The notes under the pieces were generated by a model that saw only the letters and a list, made by a program, of their open reading frames with translations, was not told where the DNA came from and searched no databases. From Alistipes sp. (GTDB lineage: Bacteria > Bacteroidota > Bacteroidia > Bacteroidales > Rikenellaceae), in contig JAFXIS010000054.1 of the NCBI GenBank assembly GCA_017532885.1, positions 62,001-126,000 of the forward strand: 64,000 bases of DNA, given 5' to 3'. The position numbers and the translations under genes were made by a program. Positions 8,416 through 17,653 of the stretch are shown here, piece by piece. The first letter of the stretch is position 1. Each line of letters begins with the position of its first letter.

Positions 8416-10476
8416 TTATTTCTCAATCAGCGTAATGCTGCGCTGGATGAAGTCCGAGAGGTTTTTGCCCTTGAGCATGCCGTTCGACAAGAGTGCGAGG
8501 TCGATAATCTGGCGCACCAACTTATTCTGTGAGCCTATCTCGCGTAGGCGGGTGTTTCGCTCATCGCGCAGCGTAACAACCTTGCGTGACAGCTCCTCGC
8601 GCATAGATTTCTCCTCGGAAGTCAAATCCTCCTCCTTCTTATCCTTCACAACCTCCTCGAAGCGACGCTCCTCAGCCTCGGCCGCGTCAATCTTCTTGGT
8701 GATAGACTTGAGTTTGTCGCCATACTCGCTCTCCACCTTACCCAAGATGTCGATAACGATGGGGTGGTTGCCATTCACCGCAATGGTGAAGTTGTCGGGC
8801 ATCTGGCCATAGAATTGGCTCATGCCGCCACCGCTCATCTTCGCCATCTCCTTCATGCGGCGCATAAACTCGTTCTGCGTGATGACCACAGGCGCATCGT
8901 CGGCGGCCATAGGCTCGAATGATATAGTGTAGGAAATCTTCTCATCCTGAGGCATTTGGCTCTCAAATACGGGGCGCATAAGCTCCTGCTGTGCCTCACT
9001 GAGCGATAGCGAAAGCTGCTCCTTCTTTTGGATGAGCTTGTCAATCACATCGCTATCAACCCTCACAAAGCGCACCGTGTCGTTCTTCGACTCGTAGTAG
9101 TTGATATAGTGGTTATCGAGCGGGCCGTTCATCTCAAGCACATCGTAGCCCTTCGCCTTGGCAGACTCCACAAATGGGTGTTTGTCCACGGGGTCATCGA
9201 CATAGAGCAGGATAACCTTGTCGTTCTTGTCGGTCTGCTTCTCCTTTACCTGCTCGATATACTCCGCAGGGGTGAAATAGTTGCCCGTAGTAGACTTCAG
9301 CAGCATGAAATCCTGCGCCTTCTCGGCAAATTTCTCGTCGGTAAGGATTCCGTACTGGATAAAGACCTTCAGGTCGTCCCACTTCTGCTCGTAGTCGGCA
9401 CGCATGGTCGAGAACAACTCCTTCAATCGGTCGGCAACCTTGCGGGTGATGTAACCCGAAATCTTCTTCACATTTGAGTCGCTCTGCAAGTAGCTGCGCG
9501 ACACATTCAGAGGAATGTCGGGCGAGTCAATCACACCATGCAGCAGTGTGAGGTACTCGGGAACGATGCCCTCGACCTGGTCGGTGACGAAAACCTGATT
9601 GCAGTAGAGCTGAATCTTGTTCTTCTGAATCTCGAAGTTGTTGCTCAGCTTCGGGAAGTAGAGTATTCCCGTAAGGTTGAACGGATAGTCGATATTCATG
9701 TGGATATAGAACAGAGGCTCCTCCGAAGTGGGGTACAATTCGCTGTAAAATGCCTTGTACTGCTCCTCCGTGATGTCGGTGGGCTTGCGAGTCCAGAGTG
9801 GCGTAGTGTCGTTGATGATGTTATCCTTGTCGGTATCGACATACTTGCCATCCTTCCACTCCTTAACCTTGCCGAAGGCAATCTCCACAGGCAGGAAGTG
9901 GCAATACTTCCTCAGCAACTCCTCGACCTTCTGCTCCTCGCAGTACTCCATGCAATCCTCCGAGATATGCAGCACGATAGTTGTTCCGCGGTCGCGTTTT
10001 TGCTCCAGTTCCTCCATCTCATACTCGGGTGAGCCGTCGCATGACCAATGCACCGAGGGGGCATCCTCGTTGCACGACTGGGTGAAAATCTCAACCTTGT
10101 CGGCAACCATGAACGACGAGTAAAAGCCCAAACCGAAGTGTCCGATGATGGCCTGATCCTTATACTTTGCCAAGAACTCCTCGGCACCCGAGAAGGCAAT
10201 CTGGTTGATGTAACGCTCAATCTCATCGGCAGTCATACCAATGCCGCGGTCGGTGATTGTGAGCGTATGCTGGTCGGTATCCACCGCGATATGGATTGTT
10301 GTGTCGCCCAACTCGCCTGCCCACTCGCCCTTCGACGAAAGGGTCTTTAGCTTCTGTGTAGCATCCACAGCGTTTGACACCAGCTCGCGCAAGAAAATCT
10401 CATGGTCCGAATAGAGGAACTTCTTAATCACGGGGAAGATATTCTCCGTTGTTACGCCAATTTTTCCGTTTTTCAT
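8416..10476 (-). CDS. htpG: Molecular chaperone HtpG (Hsp90)
   Basis: A 686-residue Hsp90. The N-terminal ATPase of the GHKL fold shows EIFLRELVSNAVDA (Asn for Mg-ATP), DRGIGMT and GHFGLGFYSSFMVAD. The middle domain contains the PLNVSRSYLQ segment, and the C-terminal dimerisation region carries a highly charged helix near residue 600 (RRFEEVVKDKKEEDL). It assists folding of client proteins in the cytoplasm, especially under stress. It is monocistronic as far as I can see. I found no clear Bacteroidetes promoter in the 135 nt upstream. Confidence 0.96.
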   Translation of the reverse strand: MKNGKIGVTTENIFPVIKKFLYSDHEIFLRELVSNAVDATQKLKTLSSKGEWAGELGDTTIHIAVDTDQHTLTITDRGIGMTADEIERYINQIAFSGAEEFLAKYKDQAIIGHFGLGFYSSFMVADKVEIFTQSCNEDAPSVHWSCDGSPEYEMEELEQKRDRGTTIVLHISEDCMEYCEEQKVEELLRKYCHFLPVEIAFGKVKEWKDGKYVDTDKDNIINDTTPLWTRKPTDITEEQYKAFYSELYPTSEEPLFYIHMNIDYPFNLTGILYFPKLSNNFEIQKNKIQLYCNQVFVTDQVEGIVPEYLTLLHGVIDSPDIPLNVSRSYLQSDSNVKKISGYITRKVADRLKELFSTMRADYEQKWDDLKVFIQYGILTDEKFAEKAQDFMLLKSTTGNYFTPAEYIEQVKEKQTDKNDKVILLYVDDPVDKHPFVESAKAKGYDVLEMNGPLDNHYINYYESKNDTVRFVRVDSDVIDKLIQKKEQLSLSLSEAQQELMRPVFESQMPQDEKISYTISFEPMAADDAPVVITQNEFMRRMKEMAKMSGGGMSQFYGQMPDNFTIAVNGNHPIVIDILGKVESEYGDKLKSITKKIDAAEAEERRFEEVVKDKKEEDLTSEEKSMREELSRKVVTLRDERNTRLREIGSQNKLVRQIIDLALLSNGMLKGKNLSDFIQRSITLIEK

Positions 10477-10611
10477 ATCGTAATTATTTTATTGTTTTGT
10501 CCATTTTCCTTTGGTGGAGCTACACACAAACCATGTGCCAGCAACCTCGTTATGCCATTTTGGCAGTCGTTGCGGGCTGTTATGTCATACAAAGTGTGAG
10601 GAAATGGCACT

Positions 10612-11256
10612 TTACGCCAGCTTGCGCTGCATATAAAGCACCGTAAAGATAGCTTGTGCCGCGTAGTATGTGGGCATGATTAGAGCCGTAGCGTATGGCA
10701 GTTGCTCGACGAATCCATAGGCAATAACTCCGTCGGAGAATACAAAGAGCAATGCCGCGAGGATATACCAACCCGCATGGCGACAGGATTGGGCAATGGC
10801 AGAGGCCGCCATGAGCCAAATTATGATACCATATATAATAATAGCGCTCTTTATCGTCACATCGCCAACATGTCGTACGATAAAACTTAAGTAAAACCCT
10901 ATGGCAACAGCAACTACGACGATGGCAATCAACTTACGCCATGAGAGTTTATGTCGCGGTAAGAAATCATTGATGAAGAAGATGTGCGCAACGGCAAATA
11001 GCGACAACTGCGCCAAGAAATTATCCATAGCCCCGGCATAGTCACCCATTGTGGAGAATGCCAACGCTAAAGGTATGCACCAACCTCCATGACGACGACG
11101 CATAAAGCATAGCGTAGTAGCAAGGAGTGTCGGTAGGGCGATAACAACACCGAAAATATTGTCCCAGCAATAGTGCTGCACGAAATATATGGCACACAGA
11201 ATTGTGTACGCCACCATTGCCAACGAGATAAACCCCTTACTGCTAAACTGTCGCAT
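10612..11256 (-). CDS. YhhN/TMEM86-family membrane protein
   Basis: A 214-residue protein with about eight hydrophobic segments. The family signatures are visible: FSTMGDYAGA with a conserved Asp in a membrane helix, AVAHIFFIN, and FVFSDGVIAYGF near residue 170. YhhN/TMEM86 proteins include lysoplasmalogenase, which cleaves the vinyl-ether bond of lysoplasmalogens, and plasmalogens occur in some anaerobes, but the substrate here is inference. The start is the ATG at 11256; an inverted repeat array separates it from trxA. Confidence 0.7.
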   Translation of the reverse strand: MRQFSSKGFISLAMVAYTILCAIYFVQHYCWDNIFGVVIALPTLLATTLCFMRRRHGGWCIPLALAFSTMGDYAGAMDNFLAQLSLFAVAHIFFINDFLPRHKLSWRKLIAIVVVAVAIGFYLSFIVRHVGDVTIKSAIIIYGIIIWLMAASAIAQSCRHAGWYILAALLFVFSDGVIAYGFVEQLPYATALIMPTYYAAQAIFTVLYMQRKLA

Positions 11257-11295
11257 AGTTCTATGGTTTTAAGTTGAGTTGTCACATAAGATTAT

Positions 11296-11340
11296 ATTAG
11301 GGAGTTTAAGGAGCTTGGTGCATCCTTAAACTCACCATTT
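11296..11340. repeat. Inverted 9-mer array (short copy)
   Basis: Units ATTAGGGAG, TTTAAGGAG, then a turn (CTTGGTGCA) and TCCTTAAAC, TCACCATTT. The arms are imperfect reverse complements. It belongs with the arrays at 8357, 15761 and 59110. Confidence 0.55.
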
Positions 11341-11353
11341 CTGCGCCTATAAA

Positions 11354-11411
11354 GTAACAGTGTAACAATGTAACACTCCTGTTACACTGTTACATTTGTT
11401 ACTTTTGTTAC
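11354..11411. repeat. Inverted GTAAC array
   Basis: Three GTAACAnT units (GTAACAGT, GTAACAAT, GTAACACT) followed by four GTTAC units in inverse orientation. The centre GTAACACTCCTGTTAC forms a hairpin. It lies 10 nt from the trxA stop and could terminate trxA transcription. A sister array is at 15656-15710. Confidence 0.65.
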
Positions 11412-11420
11412 AAAGTTTGC

Positions 11421-11735
11421 TTATAGCAACGCATCAACCTTTGCTTTCAAGGTCTCTTTGCTGGTTGCACCTACAACCTTATCGACAACCTCGCCACCCT
11501 TGATAAATACTATGGTGGGGATGTTACGCACCTTATACTGCGCTACGATATCGTCGCAAGAGTCTACATCGCACTTGCCGATTACAACCTTACCCTCGTA
11601 CTCCGCCGAGAGCTCGTCGATGATTGGACCCACCATGCGGCAGGGACCACACCACTCAGCCCAAAAATCAATTACTACGGGCTGTCCCGAAGCCATCAAA
11701 GCCTCATAATTCTCATTTGTGATTGCTAATGCCAT
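11421..11735 (-). CDS. trxA: Thioredoxin
   Basis: A 104-residue thioredoxin of standard length. The redox motif WCGPC is at residues 28-32 (Cys29 and Cys32), preceded by FWAEW, with the cis-proline loop VRNIPTIVFIKGG and the C-terminal helix in place. It reduces protein disulfides in the cytoplasm with electrons from thioredoxin reductase, which is not in this window. It sits 33 nt after dnaE on the same strand, so read-through from dnaE is possible. Confidence 0.95.
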   Translation of the reverse strand: MALAITNENYEALMASGQPVVIDFWAEWCGPCRMVGPIIDELSAEYEGKVVIGKCDVDSCDDIVAQYKVRNIPTIVFIKGGEVVDKVVGATSKETLKAKVDALL

Positions 11736-11768
11736 AATTTTTAATGTTTTAATTGTTTATAAATATAG

Positions 11769-14700
11769 TTATATTAAAGTAAATTTCACATCGTTTTTCT
11801 CCAAGAAATCAACCATCTCCTGCGTCAGTGCCACCTTGTAGCGGCGCGAGTACATCTTCACATTCACGCCATTCTCTTGGCTTAGAATCGTAAGGCGCAG
11901 GATAGAGTTGCCCTTATTCTTCTTCACCACCTTCACGAACTGCTCGATGAATCCATCGGTAAGTTCCTCGATGGGGAGCGTTACATGCAACTCCTTAATC
12001 ATCGTGTCACGCATCTCGGCAAGCTGCACGATAGAGAGAATCTTAAACTCCAACTCGGGATTATCACCATAGGGGCGAGGTTGCACCTTACCTCGAATGA
12101 AGAGGTAGTAATCCTGATAAAGGAATGGTCGGAACATCTCGTAGTCCTTACCAAAGAGCGTAAAGTCGTGCGAGCCGTCATAGTCCTCAAGCGTAAATTT
12201 ACCCCAATGGCGGCCTGTCTTGGTCGTAAGATCCTGCACCGAGGTCACAATGCCCGCAATGCCGAGCTCCTGACCTGCAAAGTCCTCCAAATTCGCAAGT
12301 TCCGCAAGGCGCGATTTGCACATATGCTTCAGGATGACCGAATACTCATCCAAAGGATGTGCCGAAAGGTAAAGACCCACAATGTCGCGCTCCTTTTTAA
12401 GCATCAACAGTTGATTCCAATCCTCGGCAACGGGCAAGGTAGGGGGCTGAATATCCACCGTGCCACCACCTCCGAACAAACTCTGCTGGGCATTCATGCG
12501 CTCCTGCTGCACGCGCTGTCCATAGCGAATGAGCTGCTCAAGGAATGTCATCGACCCGCCACGGCTATCCTCGGCGAAGAACTTGCTGCGATGGAAGTCG
12601 ATAATCGAGTCAAAGCCACCCGAGAAAGCGATATTCTCCATACATTTGCGGTTCACCGTATTGAAGTTCACGCGCTCCACGAAGTCGTAGATATTCTTGA
12701 ATGCACCACCGCGAGTACGCTCCTCAATAATCGACTGCACGGCAGCCTCACCTACGCCCTTTATCGCTGCCAAGCCAAAGCGGATATCGCCATTGCGCTT
12801 TGCCGAGAAGTTCACAACCGACTCATTCACATCGGGACCCATAACATTGATACCCATCTGTTTACACTCGGTCATGTAAAGCGTTATCGACTTTATATCA
12901 GCCAAATTTCGGCTCAGCACCGCAGCCATATACTCCGACGGGAAGTTCGCCTTGAGGTATGCTGTCTGGTACGCCACCCACGAGTAACATGTAGCATGCG
13001 ATTTATTGAACGCATACGACGCAAACTTCTCCCAATCGGCCCAAATCTTCTCCAGCACCTGCTCTTCGTGACCATTCGCCTGACCACCCGCAATAAACTT
13101 CGGCTTCAGCTCATCCAGCTTCGACTTAATCTTCTTACCCATCGCCTTACGCAGCGTGTCGCTCTCGCCGCGCGTAAAACCGCCCAACAGACGCGAGAGA
13201 AGCATCACCTGCTCCTGATATACCGTAATACCATAGGTATCCTTCAGGTACTGCTCCATGACGGGTATATCGTAAACAATGGGCTTGCGACCATGCTTGC
13301 GGTCAATAAAATCGGGGATATAATCCATCGGACCGGGACGATAGAGGGCATTCATCGCAATCAAATCCTCGAAAGTCGAGGGCTTCAGCTCGCGCAGATA
13401 CTTCTGCATACCCGCCGACTCAAACTGGAATGTTCCCGAGGTGCGACCCTCACAATAGAGTTTATATGTCGCAGGGTCCTCGATGTCTATCGTGTCGATG
13501 TCGATATCAATACCTCGCGTATCCTTCACATTCGCCACAGCATCCTTGATAATAGACAAGGTTTTCAGACCCAAGAAGTCCATCTTGATAAGTCCCGTAT
13601 CCTCAATAACCGAGCCTTCGTACTGCGTCACAAGCATCTTCTCGCCCGTCTCCTTGTCGTCGGCTGTCGATACGGGTACCCAATCGGTGATATCATCGCG
13701 GCAGATAATCGTTCCGCAGGCATGCACACCTGTACCTCGCACATTACCCTCCAACATCTTGGCATACTTGATAGTATCGTGCAGGATAGGGTCGTCCGAC
13801 TCCTCGGCGGCCTTCAACTCTGGTACGGCATTTATGGCGTTCTTGAGGTTTATTTTCAGCTGTTTATCCTTGTCGTTGGGGTCTTGAATGCGGTCGGGGA
13901 CCAACTTACACAACCTGTCGGAGTCCTTCAATGGCAACTTCTGCACGCGCGCAACATCCTTCAGCGCCATTTTCGTTGCCATAGTGCCGTAGGTGATGAT
14001 ATGTGCCACCTTCTCCTTGCCATACTTCTGCGTAACCCAATTCAACACTCTGCCACGCCCATCATCGTCGAAGTCGATGTCGATATCGGGCAGCGAGATA
14101 CGGTCGGGATTGAGGAATCGCTCAAACAGCAAGTCATATTTGATAGGGTCAATCTGCGTGATACCCAAGCAGTAAGCCACCGCAGAGCCAGCCGCAGAAC
14201 CACGACCCGGACCTACCGACACATCCAGCTTTTCACGCGCCGCAGCGATAAAGTCCTGCACGATGAGGAAGTAACCCGGGAAACCCATCGTCTTCATGAT
14301 GTGGAGCTCGAACTTCAGTCGCTCCTTGACCTCCTCCGACAGAGGGTCGCCATAGCGCTTTTTAGCTCCAATCATTGTGAGGTGAGCCAAGTAATCCGCC
14401 TCAAACTTAATGCGATAGAGCTTGTCGTAACCGCCCAATTTTTCTATCTTCTTGTGGGCATCCTTCTCCTCCATCACCACTTGGCCATTCTCGTCGCGCG
14501 TGAACTCGTTGAACAAATCCTCCTCCGTAAGGCGTGCGCGATACTCCTCCTCGGTACCAAACTCTGCAGGAATCTCGAAGTTGGGCATAATAGGAGCATG
14601 GTCGATGGAGTAGCTCTCGACCTTGTTGCAAATCTCCAGCGTATTGGTCAATGCTTCGGGTACATCCTCGAATATGGCATTCATCTCGGCACGCGTCTTC

Positions 14701-15605
14701 ATCCACTCCTGCTTCGAGTAGAGCATACGCTTCGGGTCGTCCAAATCCTTGCTCGTCGAGAGGCAGATAAGACGGTCATGCGCCTCGGCATTCTCCTCAT
14801 CGACAAAGTGTACATCGTTCGAGCAAATGAGCTTAATATCATGCTTTTGCGATAGCTCTATGAGGCGTTCATTCACGACCAACTGCTCCTTGTAAGCCTC
14901 ATGGTTGGCGCGTTCTACGGTCGCCTTATGCAACTGCAACTCCAAGTAATAATCATCGCCAAAGAGGTTTTTATGCCACATCAGAGCCTCCTCTGTAGCC
15001 TCCATGTCGCCTAAGCGGATTTTACGGGGAATCTCACCTCCCAAACATGCCGAGCAGCAAATCAACCCTTCGTGGTACTTCTCCAACTCCGCGCGGTCGG
15101 TACGGGGTCGCATATAGAATCCTTCGGTCCACGCCTTCGATACGATTTTTATCAGGTTGTGATAACCTTTGGCATTCTTCGCCAGCAATATAAGGTGGTA
15201 ACCGCTCTGGTCCTGCTTACCCTCCTTCAGGTGCAGACCTCGACGCGCAACATAGACCTCGCAGCCTATAATGCCCTTGAAATCCTCCTTCGGCAGCGAA
15301 TCCAACTCCGCCTTCAGGCGTGCAAGTTCCGAGAGTTTTTCGCTATCGACACTCTCCGCCGCATCCACCTCGGCTTGCAGTGCTGCAACCTTTTGGCTCA
15401 CCTCCTTCAGCTTGTCACGACGCGCTCCGTTCTTCTTTTTCACATAGTTCCAGAACTCCTTCACGCCAAACATATTGCCGTGGTCGGTTAGGGCAATACC
15501 TTTCTGCCCATCGGCAATAGCCTTATCGACCAAGCGCTGAATACTCGCCTGACCATCCAAAATGGAGTACTGTGAATGTACATGAAGATGAACGAAATCG
15601 TGCAT
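11769..15605 (-). CDS. dnaE: DNA polymerase III alpha subunit
   Basis: A 1278-residue replicative polymerase of the DnaE1 type. The PHP domain opens the protein (FVHLHVHSQYSILDGQ). The polymerase active site shows GPGRGSAAGS and, near residue 505, PDIDIDFDDDGRG with the catalytic aspartates. The helix-hairpin-helix, OB domain (about residues 1085-1180) and C-terminal clamp-binding region follow. Length is normal for Bacteroidetes, with no intein or split. An antisense open frame of 956 codons covers much of the gene but is a coding shadow. Upstream lie the GTAAC and 9-mer arrays; no strong promoter motif was recognised. Confidence 0.97.
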   Translation of the reverse strand: MHDFVHLHVHSQYSILDGQASIQRLVDKAIADGQKGIALTDHGNMFGVKEFWNYVKKKNGARRDKLKEVSQKVAALQAEVDAAESVDSEKLSELARLKAELDSLPKEDFKGIIGCEVYVARRGLHLKEGKQDQSGYHLILLAKNAKGYHNLIKIVSKAWTEGFYMRPRTDRAELEKYHEGLICCSACLGGEIPRKIRLGDMEATEEALMWHKNLFGDDYYLELQLHKATVERANHEAYKEQLVVNERLIELSQKHDIKLICSNDVHFVDEENAEAHDRLICLSTSKDLDDPKRMLYSKQEWMKTRAEMNAIFEDVPEALTNTLEICNKVESYSIDHAPIMPNFEIPAEFGTEEEYRARLTEEDLFNEFTRDENGQVVMEEKDAHKKIEKLGGYDKLYRIKFEADYLAHLTMIGAKKRYGDPLSEEVKERLKFELHIMKTMGFPGYFLIVQDFIAAAREKLDVSVGPGRGSAAGSAVAYCLGITQIDPIKYDLLFERFLNPDRISLPDIDIDFDDDGRGRVLNWVTQKYGKEKVAHIITYGTMATKMALKDVARVQKLPLKDSDRLCKLVPDRIQDPNDKDKQLKINLKNAINAVPELKAAEESDDPILHDTIKYAKMLEGNVRGTGVHACGTIICRDDITDWVPVSTADDKETGEKMLVTQYEGSVIEDTGLIKMDFLGLKTLSIIKDAVANVKDTRGIDIDIDTIDIEDPATYKLYCEGRTSGTFQFESAGMQKYLRELKPSTFEDLIAMNALYRPGPMDYIPDFIDRKHGRKPIVYDIPVMEQYLKDTYGITVYQEQVMLLSRLLGGFTRGESDTLRKAMGKKIKSKLDELKPKFIAGGQANGHEEQVLEKIWADWEKFASYAFNKSHATCYSWVAYQTAYLKANFPSEYMAAVLSRNLADIKSITLYMTECKQMGINVMGPDVNESVVNFSAKRNGDIRFGLAAIKGVGEAAVQSIIEERTRGGAFKNIYDFVERVNFNTVNRKCMENIAFSGGFDSIIDFHRSKFFAEDSRGGSMTFLEQLIRYGQRVQQERMNAQQSLFGGGGTVDIQPPTLPVAEDWNQLLMLKKERDIVGLYLSAHPLDEYSVILKHMCKSRLAELANLEDFAGQELGIAGIVTSVQDLTTKTGRHWGKFTLEDYDGSHDFTLFGKDYEMFRPFLYQDYYLFIRGKVQPRPYGDNPELEFKILSIVQLAEMRDTMIKELHVTLPIEELTDGFIEQFVKVVKKNKGNSILRLTILSQENGVNVKMYSRRYKVALTQEMVDFLEKNDVKFTLI

Positions 15606-15655
15606 AATCTTATCTTTATATCTTTGTTTTCCTCTTTTTTATCTATCTCTAAAAA

Positions 15656-15710
15656 GTAACTACTGTAACACTTGTAACACCCCTGTTACTTTGTTACTTT
15701 TGTTACTTTT
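15656..15710. repeat. Inverted GTAAC array upstream of dnaE
   Basis: Units GTAACTACT, GTAACACTT, GTAACACCC, then GTTACTTT, GTTACTTTT, GTTACTTTT in inverse orientation, a 9-bp period overall. The centre GTAACACCCCTGTTAC can form a hairpin. It is the counterpart of 11354-11411. Confidence 0.65.
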
Positions 15711-15760
15711 GCTCCCTGCGGCCGTTAAAGCCTCCTCAAAAAAAAAGCGACTGATTGCAT

Positions 15761-15886
15761 TTTTAGTGAGTTTAGTGAAATTAGTGAATTTAGCGCTGAC
15801 GCAGGAAAATTATCTGCTATTGCTTGACACATCCTTAAACTCCTTAAACTCCTTAATCTCCCTAAATTCTCTAAAATCCCTCCGTC
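15761..15886. repeat. Long inverted 9-mer array
   Basis: Left arm of 9-bp units TTTTAGTGA, GTTTAGTGA, AATTAGTGA, ATTTAGCGC; a 36-nt centre; right arm CCTTAAACT, CCTTAAACT, CCTTAATCT, CCCTAAATT, CTCTAAAAT, CCCTCCGTC. The two arms drift in sequence from each other but share the 9-bp period. It ends 6 nt before the serine hydrolase stop codon. Confidence 0.6.
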
Positions 15887-15891
15887 TACTC

Positions 15892-17262
15892 CTACATCGC
15901 CCCCATTACCACATTAGCTACTGCAGCGCGTGTCGCAGCAATCGAGCCCTTCGCCTTGGGGTGTACACGATTTGTGAGCAATATCACCGCAACACCCTCG
16001 GCATAATCTATCGCGATGGATGTTCCCGTAAATCCCGTATGGCTTACCACTTGGTGGGGTGTCATCAAATCGCCATAGCAACCACCTTTGTCAAACTCCG
16101 CATTCCAACCCAACGCTCTCTGATGCAGAGCGAGTGACTCCGGCACAGAGAAGAAGGTCTTTACGGTTCGCTCACCATAAAATCTATGTCGCTTCGTGAA
16201 ACCTAACTTCCCCTTCCAACCCTCCTCGGGTAGGCGCACAACTCCGCCATTCATCAACATAGATGCCACCACAGCCAAATCCTCCGCCGTAGAGAACAAT
16301 CCCGCATTTCCCGATACGCCACGGTTAATCAGGTGCGCAATAGGGTCGTGCGTCACTCCGCGAAGCACCGTACCATCGGCTTGCAGCTCAGTTGGCACGA
16401 TAGGCAAAGTGTCACACCGGACAGCCACATCGTCCAAGTCGTGATATTTAGTGTGCTGCAATCCCAACGGCTCAAACACCTCGCGCGACAAGAACTCATC
16501 AAGCTCACATTCAGAAAGTCGCTCGATAATGGCTTGCAAAATCACAAAATTCAAGCAGCTATATCGCACTTTGCTACCCGGTTGCCACATCCTCGGCGAC
16601 TCTACGGCGATATGCTTGAGTAGGGAGTCCTTAAGGCTTGCCGGCACATCTCCACACCCCGCATAACGCTCCATAAATTGCGTCATATTTATGAATGCCG
16701 GTAGTCCCGAAGTGTGCGTAAGCAGATGCTTTATCGTTATCCTTCGGCTCTCCACCACGCGAGTTTTAGGCTCAGCGTTTCTTCGATTCCACCTCTTTGG
16801 CTTCTTCTCGACAACGATGCTGTCCCACGGCTTGAAATCCTCGATGTAGCTATCTACGCAATCTGTCAAACGCAGTTTTCCGTCCTCCACCAAGCGCATA
16901 ACCGCGAGGGTAGTACCCATACACTTGCTCAATGACGCCAAGTCAAACACCGCATCGCAAGTCATCGCCACACTATCGGCAACACCCACCTTCGAGAGTA
17001 CGCTACGATGACCATAAGCCTTCAGGTAGGCAATCTCGCCCATCGACTCGCCATCCGCCGCGCGACGCACAACACACAGCACAGCACCCGGGAATTCATG
17101 ATTATCTATTGCCCGGAGTATGGCGCTGTCGGCATGCTGCATCTGCTGCATATCAAGGCTCGGCGACTTTGCAATCATGCCGCGCTGCCACATAAAGCAC
17201 AAACTCCAAGCTATATAGCTTGTGGCAAGAAGTGCGATGAGTATGTAGAATGCCTTTTTCAT
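15892..17262 (-). CDS. Serine hydrolase, beta-lactamase/PBP class C-like family
   Basis: A 456-residue protein with an N-terminal hydrophobic segment (about residues 4-24) acting as membrane anchor or uncleaved signal. The active-site SxxK motif is SLSK at 110-113, YSCLN at 234-238 stands at the second (Tyr) motif position, and HTGFTG near the C-terminus takes the KTG position. Such proteins include esterases, D-aminopeptidases and cell-wall amidases; true beta-lactamase activity is not implied. It acts in the periplasm by inference. A -7-like TATATTTG lies upstream on the minus strand at 17314-17321. Confidence 0.78.
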   Translation of the reverse strand: MKKAFYILIALLATSYIAWSLCFMWQRGMIAKSPSLDMQQMQHADSAILRAIDNHEFPGAVLCVVRRAADGESMGEIAYLKAYGHRSVLSKVGVADSVAMTCDAVFDLASLSKCMGTTLAVMRLVEDGKLRLTDCVDSYIEDFKPWDSIVVEKKPKRWNRRNAEPKTRVVESRRITIKHLLTHTSGLPAFINMTQFMERYAGCGDVPASLKDSLLKHIAVESPRMWQPGSKVRYSCLNFVILQAIIERLSECELDEFLSREVFEPLGLQHTKYHDLDDVAVRCDTLPIVPTELQADGTVLRGVTHDPIAHLINRGVSGNAGLFSTAEDLAVVASMLMNGGVVRLPEEGWKGKLGFTKRHRFYGERTVKTFFSVPESLALHQRALGWNAEFDKGGCYGDLMTPHQVVSHTGFTGTSIAIDYAEGVAVILLTNRVHPKAKGSIAATRAAVANVVMGAM

Positions 17263-17352
17263 TAATAATCAGTTAATTACGCAACATGCGCATCCCCGCA
17301 GGGGAAATTCATACAAATATACGATTAAAAAGTGGAATATTTTGGTTTACTC

Positions 17353-17384
17353 ATTGCAAGTTATTAACAAAATACTTAACTTTG
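17353..17384 (+). promoter_or_regulatory. Promoter of the DUF2007 gene
   Basis: ATTG at 17353-17356, a 20-nt gap, TAACTTTG at 17377-17384. It lies 24 nt before the ATG at 17408 and rules out the longer reading frame opening at 17342. Confidence 0.65.
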
Positions 17385-17407
17385 TTAAACACCAAACAAA
17401 ACCGACT

Positions 17408-17626
17408 ATGAGTGAGAATAAATTGGTCGTTTGGCGCGAATACGATTCGGTGAACGACGCCTTATGGGATAAATCGCTTTTAGAGAGCGAGGGCATATAC
17501 TCAACAGTGCGCAATGAGATTATGTCGGCAGTCTATGTTGCAGGTGTTATGCCGGCACAATTGGTTGTAAGAGAGGTTGATTTAGAGCGAGTAAGAGAGA
17601 TTTTAGCGGCTTATGCTGCCGAATAG
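17408..17626 (+). CDS. Small DUF2007-like protein
   Basis: A 72-residue protein starting at the ATG at 17408, downstream of a good promoter. It resembles DUF2007 (putative signal-transducing) proteins: a beta-alpha-beta core with EYDSVNDALWDKSLLESEGI and the VREVDLERVREIL tail typical of these small ferredoxin-like folds. DUF2007 proteins often occur alone or fused to zinc ribbons, and their role is not established. It is convergent with aroE, whose end lies 28 nt away. Confidence 0.65.
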   Translation: MSENKLVVWREYDSVNDALWDKSLLESEGIYSTVRNEIMSAVYVAGVMPAQLVVREVDLERVREILAAYAAE

Positions 17627-17653
17627 AGGATAGAGTAGCAGTTTAACTGTTTC

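Noticed and set aside
11985..14855. 956-codon open frame antisense to dnaE
   Set aside because: It lies wholly within dnaE, whose product has all polymerase motifs. The antisense product is His/Leu/Arg-rich without domains, a known shadow of this codon usage.
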